The notes: generated from the sequence alone by a model not told the origin. DNA of 64,000 bases from Roseiarcus sp963807735 (GCA_963807735.1 CAWEDI010000019.1:440530-504529); one strand, 5' to 3'; counted from the first letter of the stretch, positions 43,534 through 52,520 are shown. Made by a program: numbers and translations.

Positions 43534-45087
43534 ACTGACCTCTCGGATTCAAGCCCCCTGTTCGCCTTGCCCGGGGGCGGCGCTTCGCCGCCAGAGAGAA
43601 GAACAAGTTCGTGCTCGCTCGTATCGCGGTTCAGGCGTTCGGCGGTCAGGCAGCCGTCGCGCAGTACGACGATGCGGTCGCAGACCGCCAGGAGTTCCTC
43701 GAATTCCGACGACACCATAATGACGCTCAAGCCTCCGTCCGCGAGCGCGCGAATCAGCTTCAGGATGTCAGTCTTGGCCCCGATGTCGATGCCGGCCGTG
43801 GGTTCGTCGAGCAGGAACACCTTGGCGTCGCTGAACAGCCACTTCGCGATGGTCGTCTTTTGGGCGTTGCCGCCGCTGAGTTCGGTCACCAGAATTTCCG
43901 GCGATCCCGCCTTGATGCGGAGCCGCTCAATCGCTTCACGCGCGCGCGCCATCTCCTGCGCACGTCGGGGCAGGAATCCGAGCCAGGACACAGACTCCAA
44001 AGCCGGCAAGCTGACGTTGCGCCAGATTTCGAAACCGGGAATGAAACCCTGTCGCGCTCGATCTTCCGGCACCAGCGCCAAACCCGCCCGCACGGCGGCC
44101 CCCGTCGAACGCGCGAGGGGCCGCCCTTCCAGCAAAACCTCACCTGTCGCATGCGCATCGGAACCGAAGATCGCATGCAACAGCTCGCTGCGCCCCGAGC
44201 CCAACAGGCCCGCAACTCCCAAAACCTCGCCCGGTCCAATCTTTAGCGAAATCGGGGCGAGTTGGCCCGGCGAAGCAAGCTCGCGAAGTTCGAGTTGGGC
44301 GCTCGGCGCGGGCGGGCGCGGCGGCCTCGCATGGCCCATCTGTTCCAGCGCCACGACATCGCGTCCGACAATCGCCTCGGCGATCTTGGCTTCGTCGAGC
44401 TTGCAGGTTTCCTCTTCCAGAACGACGAGTCCGTCGCGAAGCACGGTGACGCGATCGGTCAGGTCCATCACCTCGTCAAGGAAGTGGGAAACAAACAGGA
44501 TCGCTTTGCCTTCCGCCGAGGAAAGGCGTCGTACGGTCCGATAGACAAGCTCGCGCTCCTCGGCGGCCAACGAGGCCGTCGGCTCGTCCATGATGATCAG
44601 TTCGGCGCCCGTACTCAACGCTGTCAGGATCGAGACTATCTGACGCTGGCCGATTGCGAGATCGGCGACCAATGCGTCTGGACTTAAGTGGTATCCGACG
44701 CGTTCGCAAAGGTTCGCATAGCGTTCCGCGCGCTCTCCGCTGCGGCGCCAGAAGCCCTCGTCGGAGAGGAAAATGTTTTCGAGCACGGAGAGCGTAGGAA
44801 CCAGCGGAACGTGCTGATGGATCGTGGCTATGCCGAGCTCGTTGGCGGCGCGCGGTCCGCCTTTGAGCATGACCGGCCGGCCCTTCCATTCGATCTCGCC
44901 GCCTGTCGCCTGGACTGCCCCTGAAAGGATTTTGATCAGAGTTCGACTTACCGGCGCCGTTGGCGCCGATAAGTCCGTGCACCTGGCCGCGCGCAATGTC
45001 GAAGCCGACGCTGCGCAAGGCGACCGTTCCGTTTGGAAAGGTCTTCGCAAGACCCTTCAGGCGGATCAGAGGCGGATGGCCCGGCAT
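43530..45087 (-). pseudogene. Ribose-type ABC transporter ATPase (two nucleotide-binding domains), one frameshift
   Basis: From ATG 45087: MPGHPPLIRLKGLAKTFPNG and Walker A GLIGANGAGKS. One extra A near 44942 breaks the frame; without it GAGKSTLIKILSGAVQATGG continues. Domain 1 has signature DLAIGQRQIVSIL and Walker B ELIIMDEPTASL. Domain 2 has the degenerate Walker A GLLGSGRSE, signature TELSGGNAQKTTIAKWL and FLLDEPTAGIDIG. About 518 aa, the usual RbsA-type length. It energises import with the permease (42327) and binding protein (45118). Confidence 0.9.
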
Positions 45088-45117
45088 CGGCCTAGACTCC
45101 CGAGCGGCGGTGCGGTG

Positions 45118-46077
45118 TCACCATTCCGGCGAGCAGGCGCCGAGCGTGTCCTTGGTCACTACCGGCGAATCGTAGGCGATGAACTTGCCCTTATGGCTGC
45201 CGGGCTTGGTCGCCTCCTCGTAGAGGGTCCGTGCGATGATGCGGCCCATGGTTTCGGGCTTGTAACAGGACGTCGCCAGCATCGCGCCCGACCTGATGGC
45301 GCCGACCCCGATCTTCATGCCTCCGGCGGTGGCGACGATCGCCGCCTTGGACCCCATCGACGAGCCGGCATTCGCGCAGCCGACCGCCATCGGATCGGCG
45401 GTCGCGAAGATCACATCGACGTCCGAATTGGCGGTCATGATATTCTGGCAGACCGACTCGCCCTTCTCCACGCTCCAATCCGTGGGCTGATCGGCGACGA
45501 TGGTGTACTTGACTCCCGCTTTATCGAGGCCCTTCAGAAAGCCCTGCTTGCGGTAGTCGTTGACGGCGTAGCCGGGCGCGCCCTCGACCACCGCCACTTT
45601 AATGGCGCGGCCCGAAGGAAGGCCTTTGGCTACATATTCGCCGACCTTGGCCGCCACCTCGATTTCGTCGACGTTGACGAACGCGGCGAGGCCGGGATAG
45701 ACGTCGGTCTGTCCGTATTTCTTGGGATCGCCGACCGACGATCCCCCCGACACGACCGGGATGCCCGCGGCAACGAGCTTTTCCACCCAGACCGCGGACG
45801 CCACCGAGTCGATCGGCAGCAGGCCCACGCCCTTGATCTTCTGAACCATCAAGTCGTCAACGGCGTTTGCCTGATTTTGGGCGCTCCATTTGGAATCGAT
45901 CACGACCGGATTGAAGCCGAGCTTCTTTGCTTCATCGCTGAAGCCCCGCGCCACCGCCGAACCGAAAGTGTCCATGCCTGCCGGCATGACGGCTAGCGAT
46001 ATCTGGTCGGCTGAAGCCACCTGCGCCGCCAGCCCGATGGATGCGGCGATTGCCGCCAGCCGGATACCCTTTTTCAT
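45118..46077 (-). CDS. Periplasmic substrate-binding protein of ribose-type ABC transporter
   Basis: The 319 aa product from ATG 46077 has a signal peptide, MKKGIRLAAIAASIGLAAQV with cleavage after ASA. The Peripla_BP_4 fold follows: ISLAVMPAGMDTFGSAVARG, VDDLMVQKIKGVGLLPIDSV, IKVAVVEGAPGYAVNDYRKQ and FATADPMAVGCANAGSSMG. It would capture a small, probably cyclic solute in the periplasm. It sits between the hydrolase gene (79 bp upstream) and the ATPase gene (30 bp downstream). The ligand cannot be deduced. Confidence 0.92.
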   Translation of the reverse strand: MKKGIRLAAIAASIGLAAQVASADQISLAVMPAGMDTFGSAVARGFSDEAKKLGFNPVVIDSKWSAQNQANAVDDLMVQKIKGVGLLPIDSVASAVWVEKLVAAGIPVVSGGSSVGDPKKYGQTDVYPGLAAFVNVDEIEVAAKVGEYVAKGLPSGRAIKVAVVEGAPGYAVNDYRKQGFLKGLDKAGVKYTIVADQPTDWSVEKGESVCQNIMTANSDVDVIFATADPMAVGCANAGSSMGSKAAIVATAGGMKIGVGAIRSGAMLATSCYKPETMGRIIARTLYEEATKPGSHKGKFIAYDSPVVTKDTLGACSPEW

Positions 46078-46156
46078 GACCGTTTCCCTCTTGTAATCCA
46101 AAGTGTTCCGGCAATCGCGTCTGCCCGCGTTCAGCGAGACGAAGGCCAGCGAAGGA

Positions 46157-46885
46157 TCAGTCGCGGCCCGCGAGATAGATGCAGTGAGCGAGGCCTTCGG
46201 GATCCGTGAAACAGGTCTCGTGCCCGCCCGCCATTTCGATGTGCCGGTAGAGTCCGAGCCGCTCGACGAACCTGTAGTAGCCCAGCAGAGAAGGAGGCTG
46301 GCCCCAGTCCCACTGGCTTTTGATGTAGGATTTTCCGCACGGGAAATCGATGGGATTGCGGCTCAGCCTGATCTTGTCGGCCGACGTGTGATACGGATGA
46401 GGGCTCAGCGACTCGTGAGTTCGCCTGGCCAAGCCGGCGTCGGCGTCGTTCATCAGCGCCTCGCGCCAGGCCATGTAAGGCAGGCTGACACTGTCGTCGG
46501 CCTGTCGCCAGTCGCGCCAGGCTTGCTGGAAATTGGGCGGGCACAGGTCTTGAAGGCTCTCGCCATTGTTGGGAACGAACGAACAGTGATAGATCAACCG
46601 GCGCACCTTTGCTGCAGGAAGCCGATCGTAGGCGCCCGTCGCCACCATGCCTCCGTAGGAATGGGAGTACATGACGGCGTCGCTGATGCTCTTGTCCTTG
46701 AAGAACTGCACGAGATTGTCGATGACGTCGTCGAGCCGCACCGATCTGCTGTCTTTGGCGCCATTGCCCAGAAGCGTCGGTGTGTGGACCGTATGCCCGC
46801 GCCTGCGGAGGGCGTTTGCGACATCAGTCAGGTGCTCGCCCGTGTGCCAGGCGCCATGCACGAGTACGAACGTATAGGACTCCAT
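46157..46885 (-). CDS. Alpha/beta hydrolase in an ABC-transporter operon
   Basis: The 242 aa protein starts at ATG 46885 behind GGAGG. It shows FVLVHGAWHTGEHLTDVANA (oxyanion HGAW), the nucleophile elbow VMYSHSYGGMVATGAYD (S-x-S-x-G with serine in place of the first glycine), and the catalytic histidine in EMAGGHETCFTDPEGLA. This resembles salicylate-esterase/hydroxynitrile-lyase-like hydrolases. It heads the minus-strand importer operon, so it may hydrolyse an ester or lactone that the system brings in. A near-exact regulatory box lies 124 bp upstream (47009). Confidence 0.85.
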   Translation of the reverse strand: MESYTFVLVHGAWHTGEHLTDVANALRRRGHTVHTPTLLGNGAKDSRSVRLDDVIDNLVQFFKDKSISDAVMYSHSYGGMVATGAYDRLPAAKVRRLIYHCSFVPNNGESLQDLCPPNFQQAWRDWRQADDSVSLPYMAWREALMNDADAGLARRTHESLSPHPYHTSADKIRLSRNPIDFPCGKSYIKSQWDWGQPPSLLGYYRFVERLGLYRHIEMAGGHETCFTDPEGLAHCIYLAGRD

Positions 46886-47008
46886 TGACTGTTTCCTCCC
46901 TGCCTGAAGACGACGGCGCAACCGATGGACATGCCGCCTCATCCGGTCGTTCGGGTCGCGATGAAACTCCGGCAAATTCCCCCTGAGCGCAATGTTCTGA
47001 CCCGGCCT

Positions 47009-47023
47009 ATAGGGGGAGACTAT
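47009..47023. promoter_or_regulatory. Near-exact LysR-type box upstream of hydrolase/ABC operon
   Basis: ATAGGGGGAGACTAT matches ATAGG-N5-CCTAT at nine of ten positions and keeps T-N11-A. It is 124 bp upstream of the hydrolase start at 46885. A further half-site, CATAGG, follows at 47030. Confidence 0.55.
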
Positions 47024-47468
47024 TCCTAACATAGGCGCCCATATTGCGACTTTGAAATCCCGAAAAGTCCTTCGCAGACACTCCGAGTTCGCCTCCGACG
47101 AGATAAGCATCTGCCGAGCCGTCGGCCGCGAACACACGCTGGCGAAAGGCAAAATCTCTGGTGGACAAGCATCGACAATCCCAACTCGTCGCCGAAATAG
47201 GAGTCAGACGCCAAGTATCGTGAGGTTCATATTCAAAGCGTCGCCTCAACGGCGCGAGCTTGACGCGTTATGGAGCGATTAACAACTGCGGATCGCGCCG
47301 CTGAGATCACAGGCTGTGCGATAAAATCTTGCCAGAACGCCGATAACAGATCCCGAGTCCCACGCGGCTTCCTCATTGCGCACTACGGAAATTCACAAGC
47401 CGCCCTGCCGCAAGCACAACATTAAAAACAAGCCTGCGCCGATGTCCCTGATTTGGTGATTGACATCC

Positions 47469-47483
47469 ATAGGCTGTTCCTAT
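47469..47483. promoter_or_regulatory. Exact LysR-type box at the LysR gene promoter
   Basis: ATAGGCTGTTCCTAT, ten of ten conserved positions with T-N11-A (T at 47470, A at 47482), ends 41 bp before the LysR start codon at 47524. LysR proteins commonly repress their own gene from such a site, which ties this dyad to this regulator. Confidence 0.75.
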
Positions 47484-47523
47484 CTCTTGGCTGGAAAAGG
47501 TAAGAGGTAAGGGAGAAGGCGCC

Positions 47524-48552
47524 ATGGGCCATGCCGACCCGTTGAACCCATCCGTCAGCTTCAAGCAACTGACCTATTTCCTGGCGCTGGTTGATCACGG
47601 CTCCATATCGGCTGCGGCCCACGCGCTCGGCATGGCTCAACCGTCGCTGTCGGAGAACATCGCCAAGCTGGAGCGCCTGCTCGACGCTCAATTGGCGGTG
47701 CGCGGCGTGCGCGGCGTGCAGATGACCGAGGCCGGCATGGCGCTCGCTGCGCGCGGACGGGAGATCCTCAGGAGCGTCGAAGACATGGCCGAGGAGATTC
47801 GCGAAATCTCGCGCGAACCACGCGGACGGGTTTCGATCGGGCTGCCGCCTTCGCTATCCATCCTGCTCAGCGTACCGTTGCTGGAGACCGTCCATAACGA
47901 GCGGCCGCAAATCCGGCTGCATATCGCGGAAGCCATGTCGGGCGACATCCTCGAATGGATCACCTCTAACCGGCTCGACATCGGCTGCGTCTATGAGGTT
48001 TCCGAGACTACGCCCTGCACCTATGAGCCTCTTCTGACCGAGGAACTGTTCCTTGTCTCAGCGCCCGATCACTGGCCCGGAAAGCTCGACAAGAACGGCG
48101 TCGCGCTGGAGCCGATCCCTGCCGCGAAGCTCGCGGACCTGCCGCTCGTGCTCACAAGCCATGCCCATGGCGCCCGCAAGTTGCAGGAGAAGTTCGCCCG
48201 CTCCATCGGCGTCCAATTGAACGTCACGGCCGAGATCGATTCCCTGCCGCATATCGTCGAAATGGTGGGCCGCGCTTCCGCTTACACTATCCTATCGCAC
48301 GGGGCGGTTATCAAGCAGGTGGCGGCCGGAACCCTTGCGTTGGTGCCAATAGAGGAGCCGACGCTTCGCCGCACCGCCTATATCGCCCGCGCGCGCACGC
48401 GGCCGGTGACCCGCGCCGGCGTGGTGGTGGAAGAATATATCCGGACGATCCTGCGTGAAATGATAGAACGCTACAAACTCAGGGCGACGATCCCTTCTGT
48501 CGCGACGATGGAACGCCCGGTCGCGTCGGAGAACGCGAAGGAGCAGGAATAG
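47524..48552 (+). CDS. LysR-family transcriptional regulator
   Basis: The 342 aa product has the winged helix-turn-helix at about residues 12-70 (FKQLTYFLALVDHGSISAAA, HALGMAQPSLSENIAKLERL). A linker helix and an effector-binding domain follow (GRVSIGLPPSLSILLSVPLL, NRLDIGCVYE, ELFLVSAPDHW). It is the only transcription factor gene I find from 16 to 64 kb. Exact dyads lie in its own promoter and before several catabolic operons, so it is the likely activator of the island in response to a pathway intermediate (inference). The promoter-distal SDR at 48610 follows on the same strand. Confidence 0.93.
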   Translation: MGHADPLNPSVSFKQLTYFLALVDHGSISAAAHALGMAQPSLSENIAKLERLLDAQLAVRGVRGVQMTEAGMALAARGREILRSVEDMAEEIREISREPRGRVSIGLPPSLSILLSVPLLETVHNERPQIRLHIAEAMSGDILEWITSNRLDIGCVYEVSETTPCTYEPLLTEELFLVSAPDHWPGKLDKNGVALEPIPAAKLADLPLVLTSHAHGARKLQEKFARSIGVQLNVTAEIDSLPHIVEMVGRASAYTILSHGAVIKQVAAGTLALVPIEEPTLRRTAYIARARTRPVTRAGVVVEEYIRTILREMIERYKLRATIPSVATMERPVASENAKEQE

Positions 48553-48609
48553 GCTGGCGCGTCCGAGCGGTTCGGACACGCCCGACCGTTCAGCAACACC
48601 GAGGATTTC

Positions 48610-49364
48610 TTGGCTGATCTTCAAGGTCGGACCGCGCTCGTCAGCGGGGGCGCGAGCGGCATTGGCGCCGCTAGCGCGCGGCTCCTCGCCCAGCGCGGCG
48701 CTCGCGTGATCGTCGCGGACCGCGACGGCGCCGCCGCGCATCGGATAGCCGCCGAACTGCCTGGCGACGCACTCGCCGTCACGCTGGACGTGACAGACCG
48801 CGCGGGCGTCGCCGCGCTCTTCGCCAGCTCGTTCGGCCAGAAAGTCCCGCTCGACATATTGGTCAACAGCGCGGGCATCCGCGAGATACGCCATCCGCTC
48901 GATATCTCTTTTGAGGAATGGGACGCCGTTCTCGCCGTGAACATGACCGGCTGCTTCGCTCTGTCTCAGGGTTCGCGCGATCCTTGCGCGACCGCGGCGC
49001 GGGTGGCGCCATCGTCAATATCGCCTCAACCTCGGGTCTGCTCGCCTCGGAAAACCGCGCGGCCTACGTCGCCAGCAAACACGGCGTCGTCGGACTGACC
49101 AAACAGCTCGCACTCGACCTCGGGCCGCTCGGGATCCGCGTGAACGCCGTGGCGCCCGGCGTCGTTCGCACGCCAATGACGGAAGCCTATTTCGAGGATC
49201 CCGTCGCCGTGGAGAAACTCAATTCCGTCTATCCGCTCGGCCGTCCCGCCGAGCCCGAGGAGGTGGCAGAGGCCGTCGTATTCCTCGCGTCCGACGCCGC
49301 CCGTTATGTCACGGGCGCGATCCTTCCCGTGGACGGCGGCTATACCGCCGGCCGACGGAAATAG
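48610..49364 (+). pseudogene. SDR-family oxidoreductase, one frameshift
   Basis: It starts at TTG 48610 five bases after GAGG: ADLQGRTALVSGGASGIGAA, VIVADRDGAAA, ILVNSAGIREIRHPLDISFE. Near 48971 one base is missing (CAGGGTTC, probably CAGCGGTTC), after which FARSLRDRGAGGAIVNIAST, RAAYVASKHGVVGLTKQLA and VTGAILPVDGGYTAGRRK continue, about 251 aa. All catalytic residues remain. It is close to the 17615 and 35379 SDRs. It follows the LysR gene by 57 bp and ends eight bases before the IS630 target site. Confidence 0.87.
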
Positions 49365-49373
49365 CCGATCATA

Positions 49374-50542
49374 CGGTTTTCGGGTGATCAGTTCGTATTG
49401 GCGATTTTGGGCCACCAGTTGAAGCCTGTTCGGGATTTCAAGGTGGATTGATCCTGCGCGAGTGTCACGCAGCGACGGGAGATGATTTCGTCGAGCGTCT
49501 CAAGATCCGGGATATGTTTGTTAACGATGGGCTCGTCGAGGAGTTTCCACAATGTCTCGGCCGGTTGAAGCTCGGGCGTGTAGGGCGGCAGGAAGACGAG
49601 ACGGACGCCCTCGGGGACTTCGAGGTTGGCCGGCCCATGCCAGCCGGCGTTGTCGATCAGGAGAACAATGATGCGGTCGCGTCCGGCGCCGGCCTCCTCG
49701 GCGAAGGCGTGCAGCAATTCCTCGAAATAGGGCTTGGATACGCCGGTGTGGACATACCAAAAGCATTCTCCCGTCGCCGGCGAGACGAAGGCGGTGACGT
49801 AGAGCCATTCGAAGCGGTGATGGCCGAGCGCTACCGGACGCTCGCCGATGGGCGCCCCTATTCTTCGCATGACGGGCTTCAGCCCGAGACGATGCTCGTC
49901 GCTGCAAAACGTCTCGACGCGAACGCCCGGATGGCGCCGCGCCTCCTCGGCGACGACCTCGGCGAGTTTTTTTTGAACTCGTCCTGCTCTTGGGGCGTCG
50001 CAGCCTCAGGATTGCGAGGCCGTGGCCTTTGGATCGACCATCCAAGCGCCTTCAGAGCCTCCCATCCGCGCGTCGGCGACAGCTGCTCCAGGCCCAACTG
50101 TTCGGCCATCCAGCACGCGACCTTCTTGCATGTCCAGCACCCACCGTCGGGCGGCGGGTCGTCGAGCCGCCGACGAAGCTGCTCCAGCAGTTCTCGCTTC
50201 AGTACGCTCGGCGCGGACCCGTTGTCGCATCGCCGGTCGCCCAGCGCGCTCGGTCCGAAGGCGTTGTAGCGCTCACGCACCTGATCGATCCAACGCTCGC
50301 CAAACGACATCGTTTCGGAAACCTCCCGAACCGTATGCCCCTTCGCCAGAAGCCAGATCGTTTGAAAATGCCGCGCCTGCGTGACGTCCGCGCAAGCGCG
50401 ATACCGCCCCTCAAGTTCTTCGATGCTCAGATAGTCAGCGACCGTAGCCATGAACCCGCTCCGCGAATCATGGCCCTTCCATCTATCAGCCAGATTCCGA
50501 TAAAGGAATCCCAACGATACCGAGTCAATAACCCGAAAACCG
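49374..50542 (-). mobile_element. IS630-family insertion sequence with TA target duplication
   Basis: The element spans 1169 bp. Its ends are inverted repeats: CGGTTTTCGGGTGATCAGTT at 49374 and, on the other strand, CGGTTTTCGGGTTATTGACT from 50542. Both are flanked by TA (49372-49373 and 50543-50544), the usual IS630 duplication. It carries one transposase in two frames joined at an A8 run. It sits between the SDR stop (49364) and the stop codon of the amidohydrolase gene (50545). Confidence 0.9.
49388..50451 (-). CDS. IS630-family transposase, two frames joined at an A8 slippery run
   Basis: ATG 50451 opens MATVADYLSIEELEGRYRAC, a helix-turn-helix (HTVREVSETMSFGERWIDQV) and TCKKVACWMAEQLGLEQLSP. 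At eight consecutive A residues (minus strand, 49967-49974) a -1 shift links QDEFKK to LAEVVAEEARRHPGVRVETF. The catalytic domain follows: CSDEHRLGLKPVMRR (first D), IVLLIDNAGWHGP (second D) and PPYTPELQPAETLWKLLDE (E). The fused protein is about 354 aa, normal for IS630. Without shifting, only a 190-residue N-terminal protein is made, as in IS elements that use programmed frameshifting to limit transposition. Confidence 0.88.
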
Positions 50543-50544
50543 TA

Positions 50545-51558
50545 TCAGTCGTCCAGCTTCAGGCGATAGAGGCGCGCGGCGTTGTCACGGAACAAGGCTG
50601 CCCGCTCGTCGGCGCCGGCGTTGCGCGTCAGGATCTTATAAGCGTTCCACAGCGGCACGTAGCCGCAGGAGCGGCCATCGGGGGGAAAGTTCGATTCGAA
50701 CATGCAGCGCTTTGCGCCGAAGGCCTCGATGGCGGTCTCCACGTAGGGGCGCCACGCCCGCGCCAGCTCCTGAGAACCGATCACATCCTCGCGCAATTCG
50801 AACTCGAAGCCCCAGTTGGGCATCCCGAGCCCGCCGATCTTGCAATGCACGTTGGGCCGCTTCGCCAGTTCCAAAAGCGACGCGCGCCACGTGCGGAAAA
50901 CAGCCGCCTTCTCCTCGGCGGTCATGTCCACGCCAATCGCGATGCCGGCATGGTTGAGCACCATCGTCAGGCTGGGGAAGCGGTCGATCATCGCGGTGAG
51001 TTTCGGCAGGCCGGGATCGAACACCGCCGCATCGTAGATCAGCCCGCGCTTTTCGAGTTCCGCGAGCCCGAGTGGAAAGCCGGGCGTGTCGAGCAGCCCG
51101 CGCGGCGGCTTGTAGGTCATGACATATTTGAACGGCCGGTCGTCGGGATAATCGATCGTGACATGCCGGACGCCGCGATAGCGATCCGGCGCGGCGGCGA
51201 GACAGCGGTCGAGAAGCGGCGCGATCTCGGCGCCGAGCGTGAGGTTGGCGTGGCCGGTGATCCCCGCCGCCACCTTGCACGGGCCATAGGCTCCGCCCGC
51301 TGTCATGGCCGCGAGACCGTTGGCGAACTCCACCTCGCCGAGCGGCCGCAAAGCCTCCGGGCCGCTCTTGCGCGAAAACGCCTGCGTTTCGCAATATATC
51401 GAAGCTACGATGCGATGCCCGGCCGTGACATCGGCGAGGTAATCATCGAGCATGTAGCGGTTGCCGGGCAGATCGAACAGATGATGATGGGCATCGACAA
51501 TCGCAAGATCGGGATCGAGTATCGGCTCGTTGCGGCCTTCAAGGCGTTTGCTCTTCAT
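50545..51558 (-). CDS. Amidohydrolase family 2 protein, COG3618-like lactone hydrolase
   Basis: The 337 aa TIM-barrel protein has the metal-binding start LAIVDAHHHLFDLPGNRYML, IYCETQAFSRKSGPEAL, YRGVRHVTIDYPDD, the strand-end histidine in MVLNHAGIAIGVD and the aspartate-equivalent region KRCMFESNFPPDGRSCGY. It resembles the lactonase group that includes fucono- and sulfomuconolactonases rather than amidases. It should open a lactone ring. It is the last gene of the minus-strand unit MaoC - cupin - amidohydrolase; the IS630 element begins two bases beyond its stop codon. Confidence 0.85.
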   Translation of the reverse strand: MKSKRLEGRNEPILDPDLAIVDAHHHLFDLPGNRYMLDDYLADVTAGHRIVASIYCETQAFSRKSGPEALRPLGEVEFANGLAAMTAGGAYGPCKVAAGITGHANLTLGAEIAPLLDRCLAAAPDRYRGVRHVTIDYPDDRPFKYVMTYKPPRGLLDTPGFPLGLAELEKRGLIYDAAVFDPGLPKLTAMIDRFPSLTMVLNHAGIAIGVDMTAEEKAAVFRTWRASLLELAKRPNVHCKIGGLGMPNWGFEFELREDVIGSQELARAWRPYVETAIEAFGAKRCMFESNFPPDGRSCGYVPLWNAYKILTRNAGADERAALFRDNAARLYRLKLDD

Positions 51559-51573
51559 TTCGTTGTCTCGCTT

Positions 51574-51975
51574 TCAGCCTTGACCCTGATATTGCGCGTC
51601 GCTCACCGGCTCCAACCAGGTCACGCCGCTGCCGTCGACCTCTTCGACGATGGCGATATGGCTCATGCCGGTCGTGGCGCCGGCCCCGTGCCAATGCTTC
51701 TCGCCGGGCGGGAACCAGACCACGTCGCCCGCCTTGACCTCTTCCAAGGCGCCTTGCCAGGTTCCAACCAAGCCGCAGCCCGCAGTGACGATCAGCAGTT
51801 GACCGACGGGATGGGTGTGCCAGACGGTGCGCGCGCCCGCATCGAACGTGACTTGGCCCGCGGCCAGCCGGGACGGCGCCGAGGCGCGATAAATCGGATC
51901 ACGCCTTGCATGTCCCGAGAAATTCGCGGCGGGGCCGAGGCTCGACGGCTGCGACCCGTTACGTCTGATTTCCAT
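51574..51975 (-). CDS. Small single-domain cupin protein
   Basis: The 133 aa protein has cupin motif 1, TVWHTHPVGQLLIVTAGCG, and motif 2, FPPGEKHWHGAGATTGMSH, supplying three histidines and a glutamine/glutamate for a metal. The N-terminal RRDPIYRASAPSRLAAGQVT resembles cupins often encoded next to carboxymuconolactone-decarboxylase-like genes. Function is unknown; such proteins may be isomerases or accessory enzymes. It lies 15 bp before the lactonase gene and 53 bp after the MaoC gene. Confidence 0.85.
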   Translation of the reverse strand: MEIRRNGSQPSSLGPAANFSGHARRDPIYRASAPSRLAAGQVTFDAGARTVWHTHPVGQLLIVTAGCGLVGTWQGALEEVKAGDVVWFPPGEKHWHGAGATTGMSHIAIVEEVDGSGVTWLEPVSDAQYQGQG

Positions 51976-52028
51976 GTTCTCTCTCCGCTATTCCGCTCAC
52001 CCGACTGAAGCCCGCGCGTCACGTGCGT

Positions 52029-52520
52029 TCACGTCGCCGTCTGAAGCGACGCCTTCTTGATCATCAGGCCGGTGCGGCGCAGAATGACGACGACCTCGTC
52101 GCGCTGGTTGCGGCCTCGCGTCTCGAACTCGACCAGGCCGGCGTTCGGCCGCGATTTCGAATCGCGCTTCGAGATCACTTCGGTTTCGGTATAGATCGTG
52201 TCGCCGATGAACACGGGATTGGTGAATTTGACGTCGGAATAGCCCATGTTCGCGATTGTCGTGCCGAGCGTCAGATCCATCACCTGGACGCCCGCCACGA
52301 GCGAGAGCGTGAAGTTCGAATTGACCAGACGCCGACCGAACATCTGCGTCTTCGAATATTCTTCGTCCAGATGCAGCCACGCCATATTGTGGGTTAGAGC
52401 CGAAAACAACAGATTGTCGGTTTCGGTCACTGTGCGGGTGATCGCGTGCTTATAGACGGCGCCGACTTCCAGCTCCTCATAGTATTTGCCTGTCGCCCGC
52501 TCCTGATAATTCACCGCCAT
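52029..52520 (-). CDS. MaoC-like hydratase (mesaconyl/itaconyl-CoA hydratase-like)
   Basis: The 163 aa single-hotdog protein reads KYYEELEVGAVYKHAITRTV, then LFSALTHNMAWLHLDEEYSK where R-specific hydratases have the G-D-x-N-P-x-H motif, FGRRLVNSNFTLSLVAGVQV, and FTNPVFIGDTIYTETEVISK. The T-H-N-x-x-x-L-H form is more like mesaconyl-CoA or itaconyl-CoA hydratases (by eye). It would add water to a 2-enoyl-CoA, possibly making the citramalyl- or methylmalyl-type CoA cleaved by the CitE-like protein at 27199. It heads the minus-strand unit with the cupin and lactonase, and an exact regulatory box lies 130 bp upstream. Confidence 0.83.
   Translation of the reverse strand: MAVNYQERATGKYYEELEVGAVYKHAITRTVTETDNLLFSALTHNMAWLHLDEEYSKTQMFGRRLVNSNFTLSLVAGVQVMDLTLGTTIANMGYSDVKFTNPVFIGDTIYTETEVISKRDSKSRPNAGLVEFETRGRNQRDEVVVILRRTGLMIKKASLQTAT

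Larger units (their letters stand above)
46886..47523. other. 638-bp divergent intergenic region between hydrolase and LysR genes
   Basis: It holds two regulatory boxes (47009-47023 and 47469-47483). A minus-strand frame over 47007-47249 contains AFRQRVFAADGSADAYLVGG, which looks slightly protein-like but has no recognised family and covers the first box; I treat it as relic or chance. No other gene seen. Confidence 0.5.

Noticed and set aside
47007..47249. Minus-strand 80-codon frame in the LysR/hydrolase gap.
   Set aside because: No family recognised, it covers a regulatory box, and it lacks a ribosome-binding site.
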